The notes: generated from the sequence alone by a model not told the origin. A stretch of DNA of 8,752 nt from Nanobdellota archaeon (GCA_016784245.1 JADHVA010000026.1:1-8752), one strand, 5' to 3'; counted from the first letter of the stretch, positions 1-5,959 are shown. A program made the numbers and translations.

Positions 1-69
1 GAAAGGGAAATTGGTTACCAAAACTTTGAACAATTATCTTCTTGGGCCTCTTGTGAGATCAATAGTTAA
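1..69 (+). CDS. possible C-terminal end of an upstream gene (partial)
   Basis: Reading from base 1 gives 22 open codons ending in TAA at 67-69, with C-terminus SSWASCEINS. The stop falls just before the TATA-like box of the next gene, which is a natural place for an upstream gene to end. No domain can be recognised in so short a piece. The frame starting at base 2 also stays open, to a TAA at 101-103, but it would run through the promoter, so I prefer the frame ending at 69. Neither is certain. Confidence 0.3.
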   Translation, partial: EREIGYQNFEQLSSWASCEINS

Positions 70-71
70 TC

Positions 72-79
72 TTATATAT
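72..79 (+). promoter_or_regulatory. TATA-box-like promoter element of the FG-GAP gene
   Basis: TTATATAT is centred about 29 nt before the ATG at 105. In archaea the TATA box sits about 25-30 nt before the transcription start, so this spacing predicts a leaderless or nearly leaderless transcript. There is no Shine-Dalgarno motif before the ATG, which agrees with that. Confidence 0.5.
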
Positions 80-104
80 GATTTATTTTTAGAAAATTAT
101 TAAG

Positions 105-572
105 ATGTCATTTATACATAAAAATTCTGTAGGTATTGCAGGACTTATAATTGGTTCTGCTTTTGTATTTGCTGCTTATGTAGTAAGTCAACATAATCAA
201 GAAACTCAAAAAAGAATTACTGATGAATGTGCTCAAGAACCTGGTTTAAGATTTGGTTACATTCTTTGTGGTGATTCTCCAATTAAAAGATTAGAATTAA
301 AATCTTCTGAGGATAATGCTTTAGACCTATTAGTTTATACCGATGAAATCAAAGAAATTTCTTACTTACTTTCTAGAGGACCAAACAAAAATGATTTAGT
401 TTATAATCCTAATTATACTCATACTGATTTTAACACTATAAGTAATGAAAGACCTTATCCTTATCATATCTCTGCAATGACTACTGGAGATATTAATGGT
501 GATGGATTAACTGATTTAATTGTAGGTACTTATGAAGGCGATGTAATTGCTTATCAGGGAATTTCTAAATAG
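105..572 (+). CDS. membrane-anchored protein with one FG-GAP/calcium-loop repeat
   Basis: A 155-residue protein with one hydrophobic segment at about residues 8-27, preceded by a short basic N-terminus. This fits a signal anchor or uncleaved signal peptide with the rest outside the cell. Cys42 and Cys55 lie just after the membrane segment and could form a disulphide. Near the C-terminus, residues 128-141 read GDINGDGLTDLIVG, the DxNxDGxxD calcium-binding loop followed by the hydrophobic strand typical of FG-GAP/VCBS repeats. The stretch around residues 67-80 (SSEDNALDLLVYTD) resembles a degenerate copy. A full beta-propeller needs several repeats, so this is a fragment of that fold or a small stand-alone domain. 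The start follows from the TATA spacing. A partner or ligand cannot be inferred. Confidence 0.75.
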   Translation: MSFIHKNSVGIAGLIIGSAFVFAAYVVSQHNQETQKRITDECAQEPGLRFGYILCGDSPIKRLELKSSEDNALDLLVYTDEIKEISYLLSRGPNKNDLVYNPNYTHTDFNTISNERPYPYHISAMTTGDINGDGLTDLIVGTYEGDVIAYQGISK

Positions 573-579
573 TTTTTTT
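573..579 (+). terminator. T-run terminator after the FG-GAP gene
   Basis: Seven T residues follow directly after the TAG stop. Archaeal RNA polymerase terminates at short T-rich tracts without needing a hairpin. The run lies between this gene and the grpE promoter. Confidence 0.45.
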
Positions 580-594
580 CTCAAAACCGCAACC

Positions 595-603
595 TTTATA
601 TAG
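595..603 (+). promoter_or_regulatory. TATA-box-like promoter element of the grpE-dnaK operon
   Basis: TTTATATAG is preceded by GCAACC, a possible BRE. It predicts transcription start near 624-630, leaving a leader of roughly 30-35 nt before the grpE ATG at 660. The other clear promoters on the + strand here sit directly at their start codon, so this is the only + strand promoter in the window with a real leader. Confidence 0.55.
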
Positions 604-627
604 AAGTTCTTCTTATCCAAACACAAC

Positions 628-650
628 CTTGTTGGGCTTAAGTCAACAAG
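628..650 (+). promoter_or_regulatory. inverted repeat in the grpE leader, possible operator or RNA hairpin
   Basis: CTTGTTG (628-634) and CAACAAG (644-650) are perfect 7-bp complements separated by 9 nt. The spacer contains the palindrome CTTAAG (637-642). CAAC at 624-627 can also pair with GTTG at 631-634, giving an alternative fold. The element lies at or just after the predicted transcription start and ends 9 nt before the ATG. It could be an operator for a heat-shock repressor acting after TBP binding, or an RNA stem that affects initiation. Its function is inference. Confidence 0.45.
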
Positions 651-659
651 AGAAGCAAG

Positions 660-1127
660 ATGAAAAACGAAGAAAATCCAAAAGAAGCTCAAAAAGAAGA
701 GGAAACTCAAAAAGAAGAGCAAAGTCTTTTAGAACAACTACAGAGATTACAAGCTGAGTTCATTAATTACAGAACTAGAGTTGAAAAAGAAAAATCTCAG
801 ATAAAAGAACTTACAAAAGAAATTACTCTCTTAAAGTTTTTAGACATAAAAGATAACTTCGATAGAGCTCCAAAACTTGATGAAGGTATGGAATTAATTT
901 ACAAACAATTTCAAAAAATATTCAAAGAAGAATCAATCCAAGAAATTGAAAATGAAGTTTTTGATCCTCAATTTCATGAGGCAATTGCTACAGATCCAAA
1001 TTCTGAGAAAGACAAAATAATGGAAGTAATCCAAAAGGGTTACAAACGAAATGAAATTCTAATGAGACCTTCAAAGGTTGTAGTTGGAATTAATGATAAT
1101 AATATAGGAGAAAAGAAAAATGAGTAA
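660..1127 (+). CDS. grpE: GrpE, nucleotide exchange factor of DnaK
   Basis: GrpE releases ADP from DnaK so that a folded client can leave and ATP can rebind; it acts in the cytoplasm as a dimer. The 155-residue protein is shorter than E. coli GrpE (about 197), mainly in the tail and coiled coil. Residues 1-20 are highly charged (K/E/Q-rich). Residues about 20-58 form the coiled-coil dimer helix, including LQAEFINYRTRVEKEK. Residues 58-70 (LLKFLDIKDNFDRA) match the helix-bundle signature, and 101-109 (FDPQFHEAI) plus 127-142 (GYKRNEILMRPSKVVV) match the beta-wing domain that contacts DnaK. No strong Shine-Dalgarno precedes the ATG; the leader instead holds an inverted repeat. The gene overlaps dnaK by 8 nt, so translation is probably coupled. 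Confidence 0.95.
   Translation: MKNEENPKEAQKEEETQKEEQSLLEQLQRLQAEFINYRTRVEKEKSQIKELTKEITLLKFLDIKDNFDRAPKLDEGMELIYKQFQKIFKEESIQEIENEVFDPQFHEAIATDPNSEKDKIMEVIQKGYKRNEILMRPSKVVVGINDNNIGEKKNE
1106..1110 (+). promoter_or_regulatory. Shine-Dalgarno site of dnaK inside grpE
   Basis: AGGAG lies 9 nt before the dnaK ATG and within the last codons of grpE. It shows that internal operon genes here use Shine-Dalgarno initiation, and it supports the ATG at 1120. Confidence 0.6.
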
Positions 1128-2958
1128 AATTATAGGTATAGATTTAGGTACAACAAATTCAGCAGTCGCAGTTTTAGAAGGTGGAAAACCATCCATTATA
1201 TCTTCAGCAGAAGGTGGAAGAACAATTCCAAGTGTAGTTTCTGTTAAGGGGGATGAAATTATTGTCGGTGAAATTGCTAAAAGACAAGCAGTTGCAAATC
1301 CTCGACATACAATCAGGAGTATCAAAAGATTAATTGGTACAAATGAAAATGTAAAGATCGACGATAAAGAATATACACCTCAAGAAGTTTCTGCAATGAT
1401 TTTAAGAAAAATCAAAAAAGATGCTGAATCATATTTAGGACATAAAGTTTCAAAAGCTGTAATCACAGTTCCTGCTTACTTTAATGATGCACAAAGACAA
1501 GCAACAAAAGATGCAGGTAAAATTGCTGGTTTTGAAGTTGAAAGAATTATTAACGAACCAACTGCAGCAGCTTTAGCTTATGGTTTAGATAAAGGTGAAT
1601 CACATACAGTTTTAGTTTTCGACTTAGGTGGTGGAACTTTTGATGTATCTATCTTAGAATTAGGAGATGGAGTTTTAGAAGTAAAATCAACATCTGGAGA
1701 CAACAAACTTGGTGGAGATGATTTCGACGACAAAATTATTGATTACTTAATTGACACTTTCAAAAATAAACAAGGTATTAACTTGAAAGATGATTTAACA
1801 GCTTTACAAAGATTAAAAGAATCTGCAGAAAAAGCAAAAATTGAATTATCAACTTCAATGCAAACAACTGTTAGTCTACCATACATCACCGCAAATGCTT
1901 CAGGGCCGTTGCATTTAGAGGAAGAATTAACAAGGACAAAATTCAACGAACTTACAAAAGATTTAGTTGAAAGAACAGTTAATCCTGTAAAACAGGCATT
2001 GAAAGATGCAGAATTAAATCCAACTGAGATTCACAATATTCTTTTAGTTGGTGGTTCAACAAGAATTCCTGCAGTTCAAGAAAAAGTAAAAAGTTTACTT
2101 AACAAAGAAGGAGAAAAAACTTTGAATCCTGATGAAGCTGTTGCTTTAGGTGCTTCCTTACAAGGAGGAATCTTAGGTGGAGAGGTAAAAGACATTTTAC
2201 TTTTGGATGTGACTCCTTTAAGTTTAGGAATTGAAACTTTAGGTTCTGTTGCAACAAAATTAATTGAAAGAAACACAACTATTCCTGTAAAAAAGTCTCA
2301 AACATTCAGTACTGCTTCAGACAATCAATCTGCAGTAACAATTAATGTTCTGCAAGGTGAAAGAGCAATGGCTGCCGACAACAAATCTTTAGGTAGATTT
2401 GATCTTTTAGGTATTCCACCTGCTCCAAGAGGAGTTCCTCAAGTTGAAGTTAGTTTTGATATTGATGCAAACGGAATTGTACATGTTTCAGCAAAAGATT
2501 TAGGTACTGGTAAAGAACAAAAAATTACTGTTACTGGTGGATCTGGAATGAATGATGCTGACATTGACAAAGCTGTAAAAGAAGCAGAGAAATTTGCTGA
2601 AGCTGATTCTAAAAAGAAAGAATCTATCGAAGTTAAAAATGAAGCAGATACAACTATTTACTCTTCAGAAAAAATGATGGATGAGCATAAAGACAAAATT
2701 GACAATGCAACAAAGGAAAAAATTGAGAAAGAAATTAATGAATTAAAAGAAGCTGTAAAACTTGATGAAGTTGAAAAGATTAAAACACAAATTGAATCTT
2801 TAAACAAAGCTTTACAAGAGATTGGTGCAAAAATTTACCAAGATGCAGCTCAAGCACAAGAACAAGCTCAAGAAAATCCTGAAGAGAAAAAGGAAGAGAA
2901 TGTTGTAGATGCAGAATTTGAAAAAGAAGAAAATCATGAAAAAGAAGAGAAGAGTTAA
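1120..2958 (+). CDS. dnaK: DnaK, Hsp70 chaperone
   Basis: DnaK binds exposed hydrophobic segments of client proteins and cycles them with ATP, assisted by DnaJ and GrpE. It has 612 residues, full length for the family. Nucleotide-binding domain: phosphate-1 loop IGIDLGTTNSAV (5-16), connect-1 region NEPTAAALAYG (145-155), phosphate-2 loop VFDLGGGTFDVS (167-178) and adenosine motif VGGSTRIPAV (310-319). The interdomain linker is LLLDVTPLSLG (360-370). The substrate-binding beta domain follows to about residue 475, then the helical lid. The acidic tail contains NVVDAEFE (594-601), like bacterial DnaK. Residues 71-107 lack the insertion found in the Gram-negative DnaK lobe and resemble the Gram-positive form. 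This matches the established view that archaeal DnaK was acquired from bacteria. Confidence 0.98.
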   Translation: MSKIIGIDLGTTNSAVAVLEGGKPSIISSAEGGRTIPSVVSVKGDEIIVGEIAKRQAVANPRHTIRSIKRLIGTNENVKIDDKEYTPQEVSAMILRKIKKDAESYLGHKVSKAVITVPAYFNDAQRQATKDAGKIAGFEVERIINEPTAAALAYGLDKGESHTVLVFDLGGGTFDVSILELGDGVLEVKSTSGDNKLGGDDFDDKIIDYLIDTFKNKQGINLKDDLTALQRLKESAEKAKIELSTSMQTTVSLPYITANASGPLHLEEELTRTKFNELTKDLVERTVNPVKQALKDAELNPTEIHNILLVGGSTRIPAVQEKVKSLLNKEGEKTLNPDEAVALGASLQGGILGGEVKDILLLDVTPLSLGIETLGSVATKLIERNTTIPVKKSQTFSTASDNQSAVTINVLQGERAMAADNKSLGRFDLLGIPPAPRGVPQVEVSFDIDANGIVHVSAKDLGTGKEQKITVTGGSGMNDADIDKAVKEAEKFAEADSKKKESIEVKNEADTTIYSSEKMMDEHKDKIDNATKEKIEKEINELKEAVKLDEVEKIKTQIESLNKALQEIGAKIYQDAAQAQEQAQENPEEKKEENVVDAEFEKEENHEKEEKS

Positions 2959-2970
2959 AAACTCTTTTTT
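2950..2970 (+). terminator. hairpin plus T-run overlapping the dnaK stop codon
   Basis: AAGAGTT (2950-2956) and AACTCTT (2960-2966) form a 7-bp stem with a 3-nt loop, continuing into T residues to 2970, then ATTTT. G-U and A-U pairs can lengthen the stem at its base. The dnaK stop TAA (2956-2958) lies at the top of the stem. The form is that of an intrinsic terminator. It could end most dnaK transcripts or act as an attenuator ahead of the small genes and dnaJ. Confidence 0.5.
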
Positions 2971-2984
2971 ATTTTGTTATTAAA

Positions 2985-3146
2985 ATGGGATTAACTGATA
3001 TGCTCGGATACGGACCAAGTAAAACTTATGAGTCTAGTAATAACAATCTTTATAGAATGTTGAGTGTAGAATATATTAATCCTAATTTAGATACTATTTA
3101 TGATTTATCAAATTCAGGATATGGTGGAGGTTCAGTTTATGGGTAG
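2985..3146 (+). CDS. small protein of unknown function, 53 residues
   Basis: ATG at 2985 opens 53 codons ending in TAG at 3144-3146. The protein starts MGLTDMLGYG, is rich in Tyr, Asn and Ser, ends in a Gly-rich stretch GYGGGSVYG and has no cysteine or membrane segment. I do not recognise it. The ORF is short, so coding rests mainly on position: its stop overlaps the start of the next gene by 8 nt, the same arrangement as grpE/dnaK, and it fills an otherwise empty gap. No Shine-Dalgarno is visible before its ATG. A weak A/T-rich element (TTAAAAAC, 2955-2962) lies about 26 nt upstream and could drive a leaderless transcript, which would place the promoter inside the dnaK terminator hairpin. 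Confidence 0.5.
   Translation: MGLTDMLGYGPSKTYESSNNNLYRMLSVEYINPNLDTIYDLSNSGYGGGSVYG
3126..3130 (+). promoter_or_regulatory. Shine-Dalgarno site deciding the start at 3139
   Basis: GGAGG ends 8 nt before ATG 3139. The alternative in-frame ATG at 3100 has no such site and would overlap the upstream small gene by 47 nt. This site therefore favours 3139. Confidence 0.6.
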
Positions 3147-3429
3147 AGATTACAAAACCATTGGAGATTTACTTAGAGAAGATTCTATTAGAGAAGCTCC
3201 AAGAAAAATGCTTGATTATCAACATGCAAACACACCTGTATTAGATTCATATTTTCCAGAATCTAAAGCTGAAAGAATTCAAGTAAAACCTGATTATGAA
3301 AAATCTGAAGATTTAAGTCAATATGCTCATGGATTAAATGAGAGAATGAAAGAGTTTCAAGATTTTCATATTGATAGATATTTCGGATATTTTGCTCAGA
3401 AAGCATTAGAGGGATTATTATTCAGATGA
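3139..3429 (+). CDS. small soluble protein of unknown function, 96 residues
   Basis: I do not recognise this 96-residue protein, which begins MGRDYKTIGDLLRED. It is charged, largely soluble, has no cysteine and no membrane segment, and looks mostly helical, with aromatic residues clustered near the C-terminus (EFQDFHIDRYFGYFAQ, about 75-90). The ATG at 3139 is chosen over the in-frame ATG at 3100 because a GGAGG site sits 8 nt upstream and the resulting 8-nt overlap with the preceding gene matches the grpE/dnaK junction. Its TGA overlaps the start of the following microprotein as ATGA. The string of coupled starts ties it to dnaJ, so a role linked to the chaperone system is possible but unproven. 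Confidence 0.7.
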   Translation: MGRDYKTIGDLLREDSIREAPRKMLDYQHANTPVLDSYFPESKAERIQVKPDYEKSEDLSQYAHGLNERMKEFQDFHIDRYFGYFAQKALEGLLFR

Positions 3430-3530
3430 ATTACAGAACAAAAACAACATATTATAAAACTGAAAACACCTTTTGTTGTGGAAGAGGATGTCCAACTTGT
3501 AAAAAAAGAAGAGGATCAACATATCAATGA
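3426..3530 (+). CDS. cysteine-rich microprotein, possible zinc-binding, 34 residues
   Basis: ATG at 3426 opens 34 codons. Its start overlaps the previous stop (ATGA, 3426-3429) and its TGA overlaps the dnaJ ATG (ATGA, 3527-3530). An ORF that fits exactly between two genes with a 4-nt overlap at each end is unlikely by chance and suggests coupled translation. The protein is basic and has four cysteines in CCGRGCPTC (residues 18-26), a CC-x3-C-x2-C pattern that could bind one zinc ion, followed by KKRRG. DnaJ itself carries CxxC zinc pairs, but there is no further similarity. I do not know the family. It could be a zinc-knuckle accessory factor, an RNA-binding peptide or a leader peptide that only couples translation. 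Confidence 0.6.
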   Translation: MNYRTKTTYYKTENTFCCGRGCPTCKKRRGSTYQ

Positions 3531-4630
3531 CAGATTATTACAAAACTTTAGGTATTGGAAAAAATGCAACTAAAGAAGAGATCAAAAAAGCTTACAAAAA
3601 ACTTGCAAAAAAATATCATCCTGATTTAAACAAAAATGATGCTAAGTCTTCAGAAAAATTTAAAGAAATTAATGAAGCTTATTCTGCATTAAGTGATGAA
3701 ACAAAAAGATCAAATTATGATAGATTTGGTTCTGCTGGTGCACAACAACATTCTCATGGTTTTGAAGGTTTCCAGTCGAGAGATTTTGGAGATATCTCAG
3801 ATATTTTCGATTCTGTTTTCGGTTTTGGTGGTCAAAGATCAAGAAAGGTTAGAAGAAAAGGTCAAAGTTTAAAAGTTGAATTAGAACTTTCTTTCAAAGA
3901 AGCAGTTTTTGGTATTGAGAAAAAAATTAAAGTTTCTAGATACGAATCTTGTGATACTTGTGAAGGTTTAGGTGGAAAAGGTGAAGTGAAATGTGCAACT
4001 TGTAAAGGTGTTGGTCATCAAAGAAAAAATTTCAGAACTCCTTTTGGTGTATTTGCACAAACTGCAACTTGTAATACTTGTGGTGGTACTGGTAATGTTT
4101 TAAAACACACTTGTAAAGATTGTAAAGGTAACTGTAAAGTAAAAAATACTTCTTCAATAACTGTAAAAGTTCCAGCTGGTATTAGTGATGGTCAAACTTT
4201 AAGATTATCTGGTGAAGGAGAGGCAGGAAATCATGGTGGTCCTTCTGGAGATTTATTTGTAGAAGTTTATGTAACTCCTGATGAAATGTTTGAAAGAAAA
4301 GGTGACGACATTCATTTAGATTATCCCATTTCATTTTCACAGGCAGCTTTAGGTGATACAGTTCAAGTTCCAACAATCAGAGGAAAAGTAAAAATGAAAA
4401 TTCCCGCAGGAACTCAATCAAGTACTTTAATGAAATTAAAGGAAGAAGGTGTTGACAATGTTAATGGTTATGGTAAAGGAGATCAAATTGTAAGAATTTG
4501 TGTAAAAACCCCTACAAAATTAAGTGCAAATATGAAAAAACTTTTGAAAGATTTTGCAAAAGAAAATAAAGAAAAATTAAAAATTGAAAAAGGTTTTTTT
4601 GAAAAAATAAAAGATGGTTTTGAACTTTAA
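3527..4630 (+). CDS. dnaJ: DnaJ, Hsp40 co-chaperone (class A)
   Basis: DnaJ delivers unfolded clients to DnaK and stimulates its ATPase through the J domain. This 367-residue protein has the full class A order. The J domain is at about 2-68 with the HPD catalytic loop at 31-33, followed by a Gly/Phe-rich linker at about 68-103 (FGFGG). The zinc domain has four CxxC pairs at C142/C145, C156/C159, C182/C185 and C196/C199, and two C-terminal beta domains follow to the end. The first three zinc repeats fit CxxCxGxG, but the fourth reads CKDCKGNC, with Cys203 replacing the final Gly. The start overlaps the microprotein stop as ATGA; GAGG at 3511-3514 is a rather distant Shine-Dalgarno. Its stop shares bases with the stop of the convergent gene. 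Confidence 0.97.
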   Translation: MTDYYKTLGIGKNATKEEIKKAYKKLAKKYHPDLNKNDAKSSEKFKEINEAYSALSDETKRSNYDRFGSAGAQQHSHGFEGFQSRDFGDISDIFDSVFGFGGQRSRKVRRKGQSLKVELELSFKEAVFGIEKKIKVSRYESCDTCEGLGGKGEVKCATCKGVGHQRKNFRTPFGVFAQTATCNTCGGTGNVLKHTCKDCKGNCKVKNTSSITVKVPAGISDGQTLRLSGEGEAGNHGGPSGDLFVEVYVTPDEMFERKGDDIHLDYPISFSQAALGDTVQVPTIRGKVKMKIPAGTQSSTLMKLKEEGVDNVNGYGKGDQIVRICVKTPTKLSANMKKLLKDFAKENKEKLKIEKGFFEKIKDGFEL

Positions 4631-4899
4631 ACTTTATCCTCTAATCTAGTTGAAGCACCCCAAATAATTCCACCAATTCCTACTACTGTTGTAATTGAAG
4701 CCACTAAAAAATATTCTGGACTTGCATCAAAATATTTATAATATTTTATATATCCTAATCCTGCTATTGCTGCAGGTACACTCAGAACTAATGCTGTTTT
4801 TGATAAATAATATTCTCCTTCACTTACAATTTTTCTTGATAGATATTTTTCTTTTCTTTCTTCACGTCTTCTAAAAGCTTCTCCATATTCTTCTCTCAT
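4627..4899 (-). CDS. small membrane protein of unknown function, two helices
   Basis: A 90-residue protein. Residues 1-30 are charged and probably helical (MREEYGEAFRRREERKEKY). Two hydrophobic segments follow, at about 33-52 and 63-82, the second Gly-rich (VVGIGGIIWGAS). The likely form is a hairpin in the membrane with a cytoplasmic N-terminal helix. The start is supported by GGTGA (4913-4909 on the - strand), 9 nt before the ATG. The gene ends tail to tail with dnaJ, the two stop codons sharing bases 4628-4629. It lies downstream of the other - strand membrane gene, but T-rich tracts lie between them, so co-transcription is doubtful. I do not recognise the family. Confidence 0.7.
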   Translation of the reverse strand: MREEYGEAFRRREERKEKYLSRKIVSEGEYYLSKTALVLSVPAAIAGLGYIKYYKYFDASPEYFLVASITTVVGIGGIIWGASTRLEDKV

Positions 4900-4973
4900 T
4901 TTCTTTATTCACCAAATAAGAGTTCTAAAAATTACTTTAAAAAACTTCTGAAGGATTTATCTTGATAAGAAAT

Positions 4974-4990
4974 AAAAAAAATAAAAAAAA
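4974..4990 (-). terminator. double T8 tract after the four-helix membrane gene
   Basis: On the - strand, just after the TAA stop, two runs of eight T are separated by a single A (4990-4983 and 4981-4974). This is the form of a strong archaeal T-tract terminator. It separates the two - strand genes. Confidence 0.6.
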
Positions 4991-4991
4991 T

Positions 4992-5330
4992 TTAGTCTTT
5001 TGCTAATGCAAACACAGACTTAAGTGCTACAACAATTGTTGCTGGAACGAACAGTGCTAACAAATTGTTAAATATAGTGCTCAAATACATAACTGAACTT
5101 AAACTTTGTCCACCTAAGTATCCCATTAAAGCTAAAACAGTTCCTGCCATTAAAAAAGCACTAACTTCTTTTTCTTCAATGTTAAGTAGTCCTATAATTA
5201 AACCTAACACAACTAAAACCCAAGCAACCCAAGCATATGCAGTAACAAAACCAAAGATCAAAGCTAAGAGTACACCTGCTAAAAACGACCACTTCCCAAG
5301 TTTTGCTTTACCACTTTTCTTTTTTGCCAT
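4992..5330 (-). CDS. four-helix membrane protein of unknown function
   Basis: A 112-residue protein with a basic N-terminus (MAKKKSGKAKLGKW), then four hydrophobic segments at about 15-31, 33-50, 57-73 and 85-108. The segments are joined by short loops; the loop at about 50-56 is NIEEKEV. It ends ALAKD. The overall form, a Lys-rich start and a short multi-helix body, is that of small conserved membrane proteins in archaea, but I cannot assign a function. The ATG at 5330 is chosen because GGAGG (5344-5340 on the - strand) lies 9 nt upstream. A TTG three codons earlier, at 5339, abuts that site and cannot be the start. The promoter is probably the A/T-rich element at 5375-5384, shared with the divergent gene. 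Confidence 0.75.
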   Translation of the reverse strand: MAKKKSGKAKLGKWSFLAGVLLALIFGFVTAYAWVAWVLVVLGLIIGLLNIEEKEVSAFLMAGTVLALMGYLGGQSLSSVMYLSTIFNNLLALFVPATIVVALKSVFALAKD

Positions 5331-5339
5331 AAGTATCAA

Positions 5340-5344
5340 CCTCC
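5340..5344 (-). promoter_or_regulatory. Shine-Dalgarno site of the four-helix membrane gene
   Basis: GGAGG on the - strand, within AAGGAGGTT, is spaced 9 nt from ATG 5330. It is one of the strongest ribosome binding sites in the window and rules out the TTG at 5339 as the start. Confidence 0.7.
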
Positions 5345-5374
5345 TTTTTATTAATTCTCCATAGGTTATTATCC

Positions 5375-5384
5375 TTTATATATT
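5375..5384. promoter_or_regulatory. A/T-rich TATA element, probably shared by divergent genes
   Basis: TTTATATATT reads as a TATA-like box on both strands. On the + strand its centre is about 29 nt before ATG 5408, predicting a leaderless transcript. On the - strand it predicts a start near 5353 and a leader of about 23 nt carrying GGAGG for ATG 5330. No other convincing TATA element lies in this intergenic region. Confidence 0.5.
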
Positions 5385-5407
5385 TTTTCAAAATAGATTT
5401 TCCAACA

Positions 5408-5953
5408 ATGTTCTTGTTTTATAATAAAATAAACTTGTTTATACTTTTAATACTCATTGCAACTCATATAGAACTTGAAGAATTTGATGGTAGACCTAGA
5501 GTATATTTGTTGGGATTTCAAAATAGTCCTAAAACTTATCTTAGTATTACTGATGATAGAAATATTACATTTGATTTAGATCAAAGTGGAGTTTTAGGTA
5601 AAAATCATCAATTATACAATACAGCTTTATTTTCTTTTGTAAGAAATGAAGGAGAAGAATTATACACTCCAAATTTAGATCAGAGGAATGCTTTACAAGA
5701 ACCTTGCTATGGAAGATCTGTTACTGTAAATAAAGAAGGATATCTTTATGAAGGGGAGAAACCAACAAGTGAGGAAAAAGATTTATTATCTATTTTAGAT
5801 TGTAGAGATTTATCTTTCAAATCTTTAAGTTATGTGTTAAAAGGTTTCCCTGTTGAAAGATTTGAATTAACAAAAGCATTTGAACAAAATATTGGAACTA
5901 TTACAAATCTTACTGAGTATCTTATAGAAGTTCTAAGGATTGGACAACAATAA
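5408..5953 (+). CDS. exported or membrane-anchored protein of unknown function
   Basis: A 181-residue protein with a hydrophobic segment at residues 8-19 (INLFILLILIAT) directly after a short N-terminus, consistent with a signal peptide or short membrane anchor. The remainder is hydrophilic, with a probable beta-rich region (about 30-80) and a more helical C-terminal part. Cys100 and Cys132 are the only cysteines and could pair outside the cell. No known motif is recognised. The start follows from the TATA element about 29 nt upstream; no Shine-Dalgarno is present, as expected for a leaderless transcript. Its stop lies 36 nt before aIF5B, which has its own promoter, so the two need not share a function. 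Confidence 0.7.
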   Translation: MFLFYNKINLFILLILIATHIELEEFDGRPRVYLLGFQNSPKTYLSITDDRNITFDLDQSGVLGKNHQLYNTALFSFVRNEGEELYTPNLDQRNALQEPCYGRSVTVNKEGYLYEGEKPTSEEKDLLSILDCRDLSFKSLSYVLKGFPVERFELTKAFEQNIGTITNLTEYLIEVLRIGQQ

Positions 5954-5959
5954 GAAACT

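Noticed and set aside
516..722. 68-residue - strand open frame across the grpE promoter
   Set aside because: Phe/Leu-rich translation is the complement of Lys/Glu-rich grpE codons and the T-run; it spans the promoter.
3100..3138. Longer N-terminus (13 extra residues) for the 96-residue gene, from ATG 3100
   Set aside because: No ribosome binding site at 3100 and a 47-nt overlap with the upstream small gene; GGAGG sits 8 nt before ATG 3139.
5331..5339. TTG start three codons upstream of the four-helix membrane gene
   Set aside because: TTG directly abuts the GGAGG site, leaving no spacing; ATG 5330 has the proper 9 nt.
5065..5364. 99-residue + strand open frame opposite the four-helix membrane gene
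   Set aside because: Fully antisense to a gene with a good ribosome binding site and coherent membrane segments; composition is that of a mirror frame.
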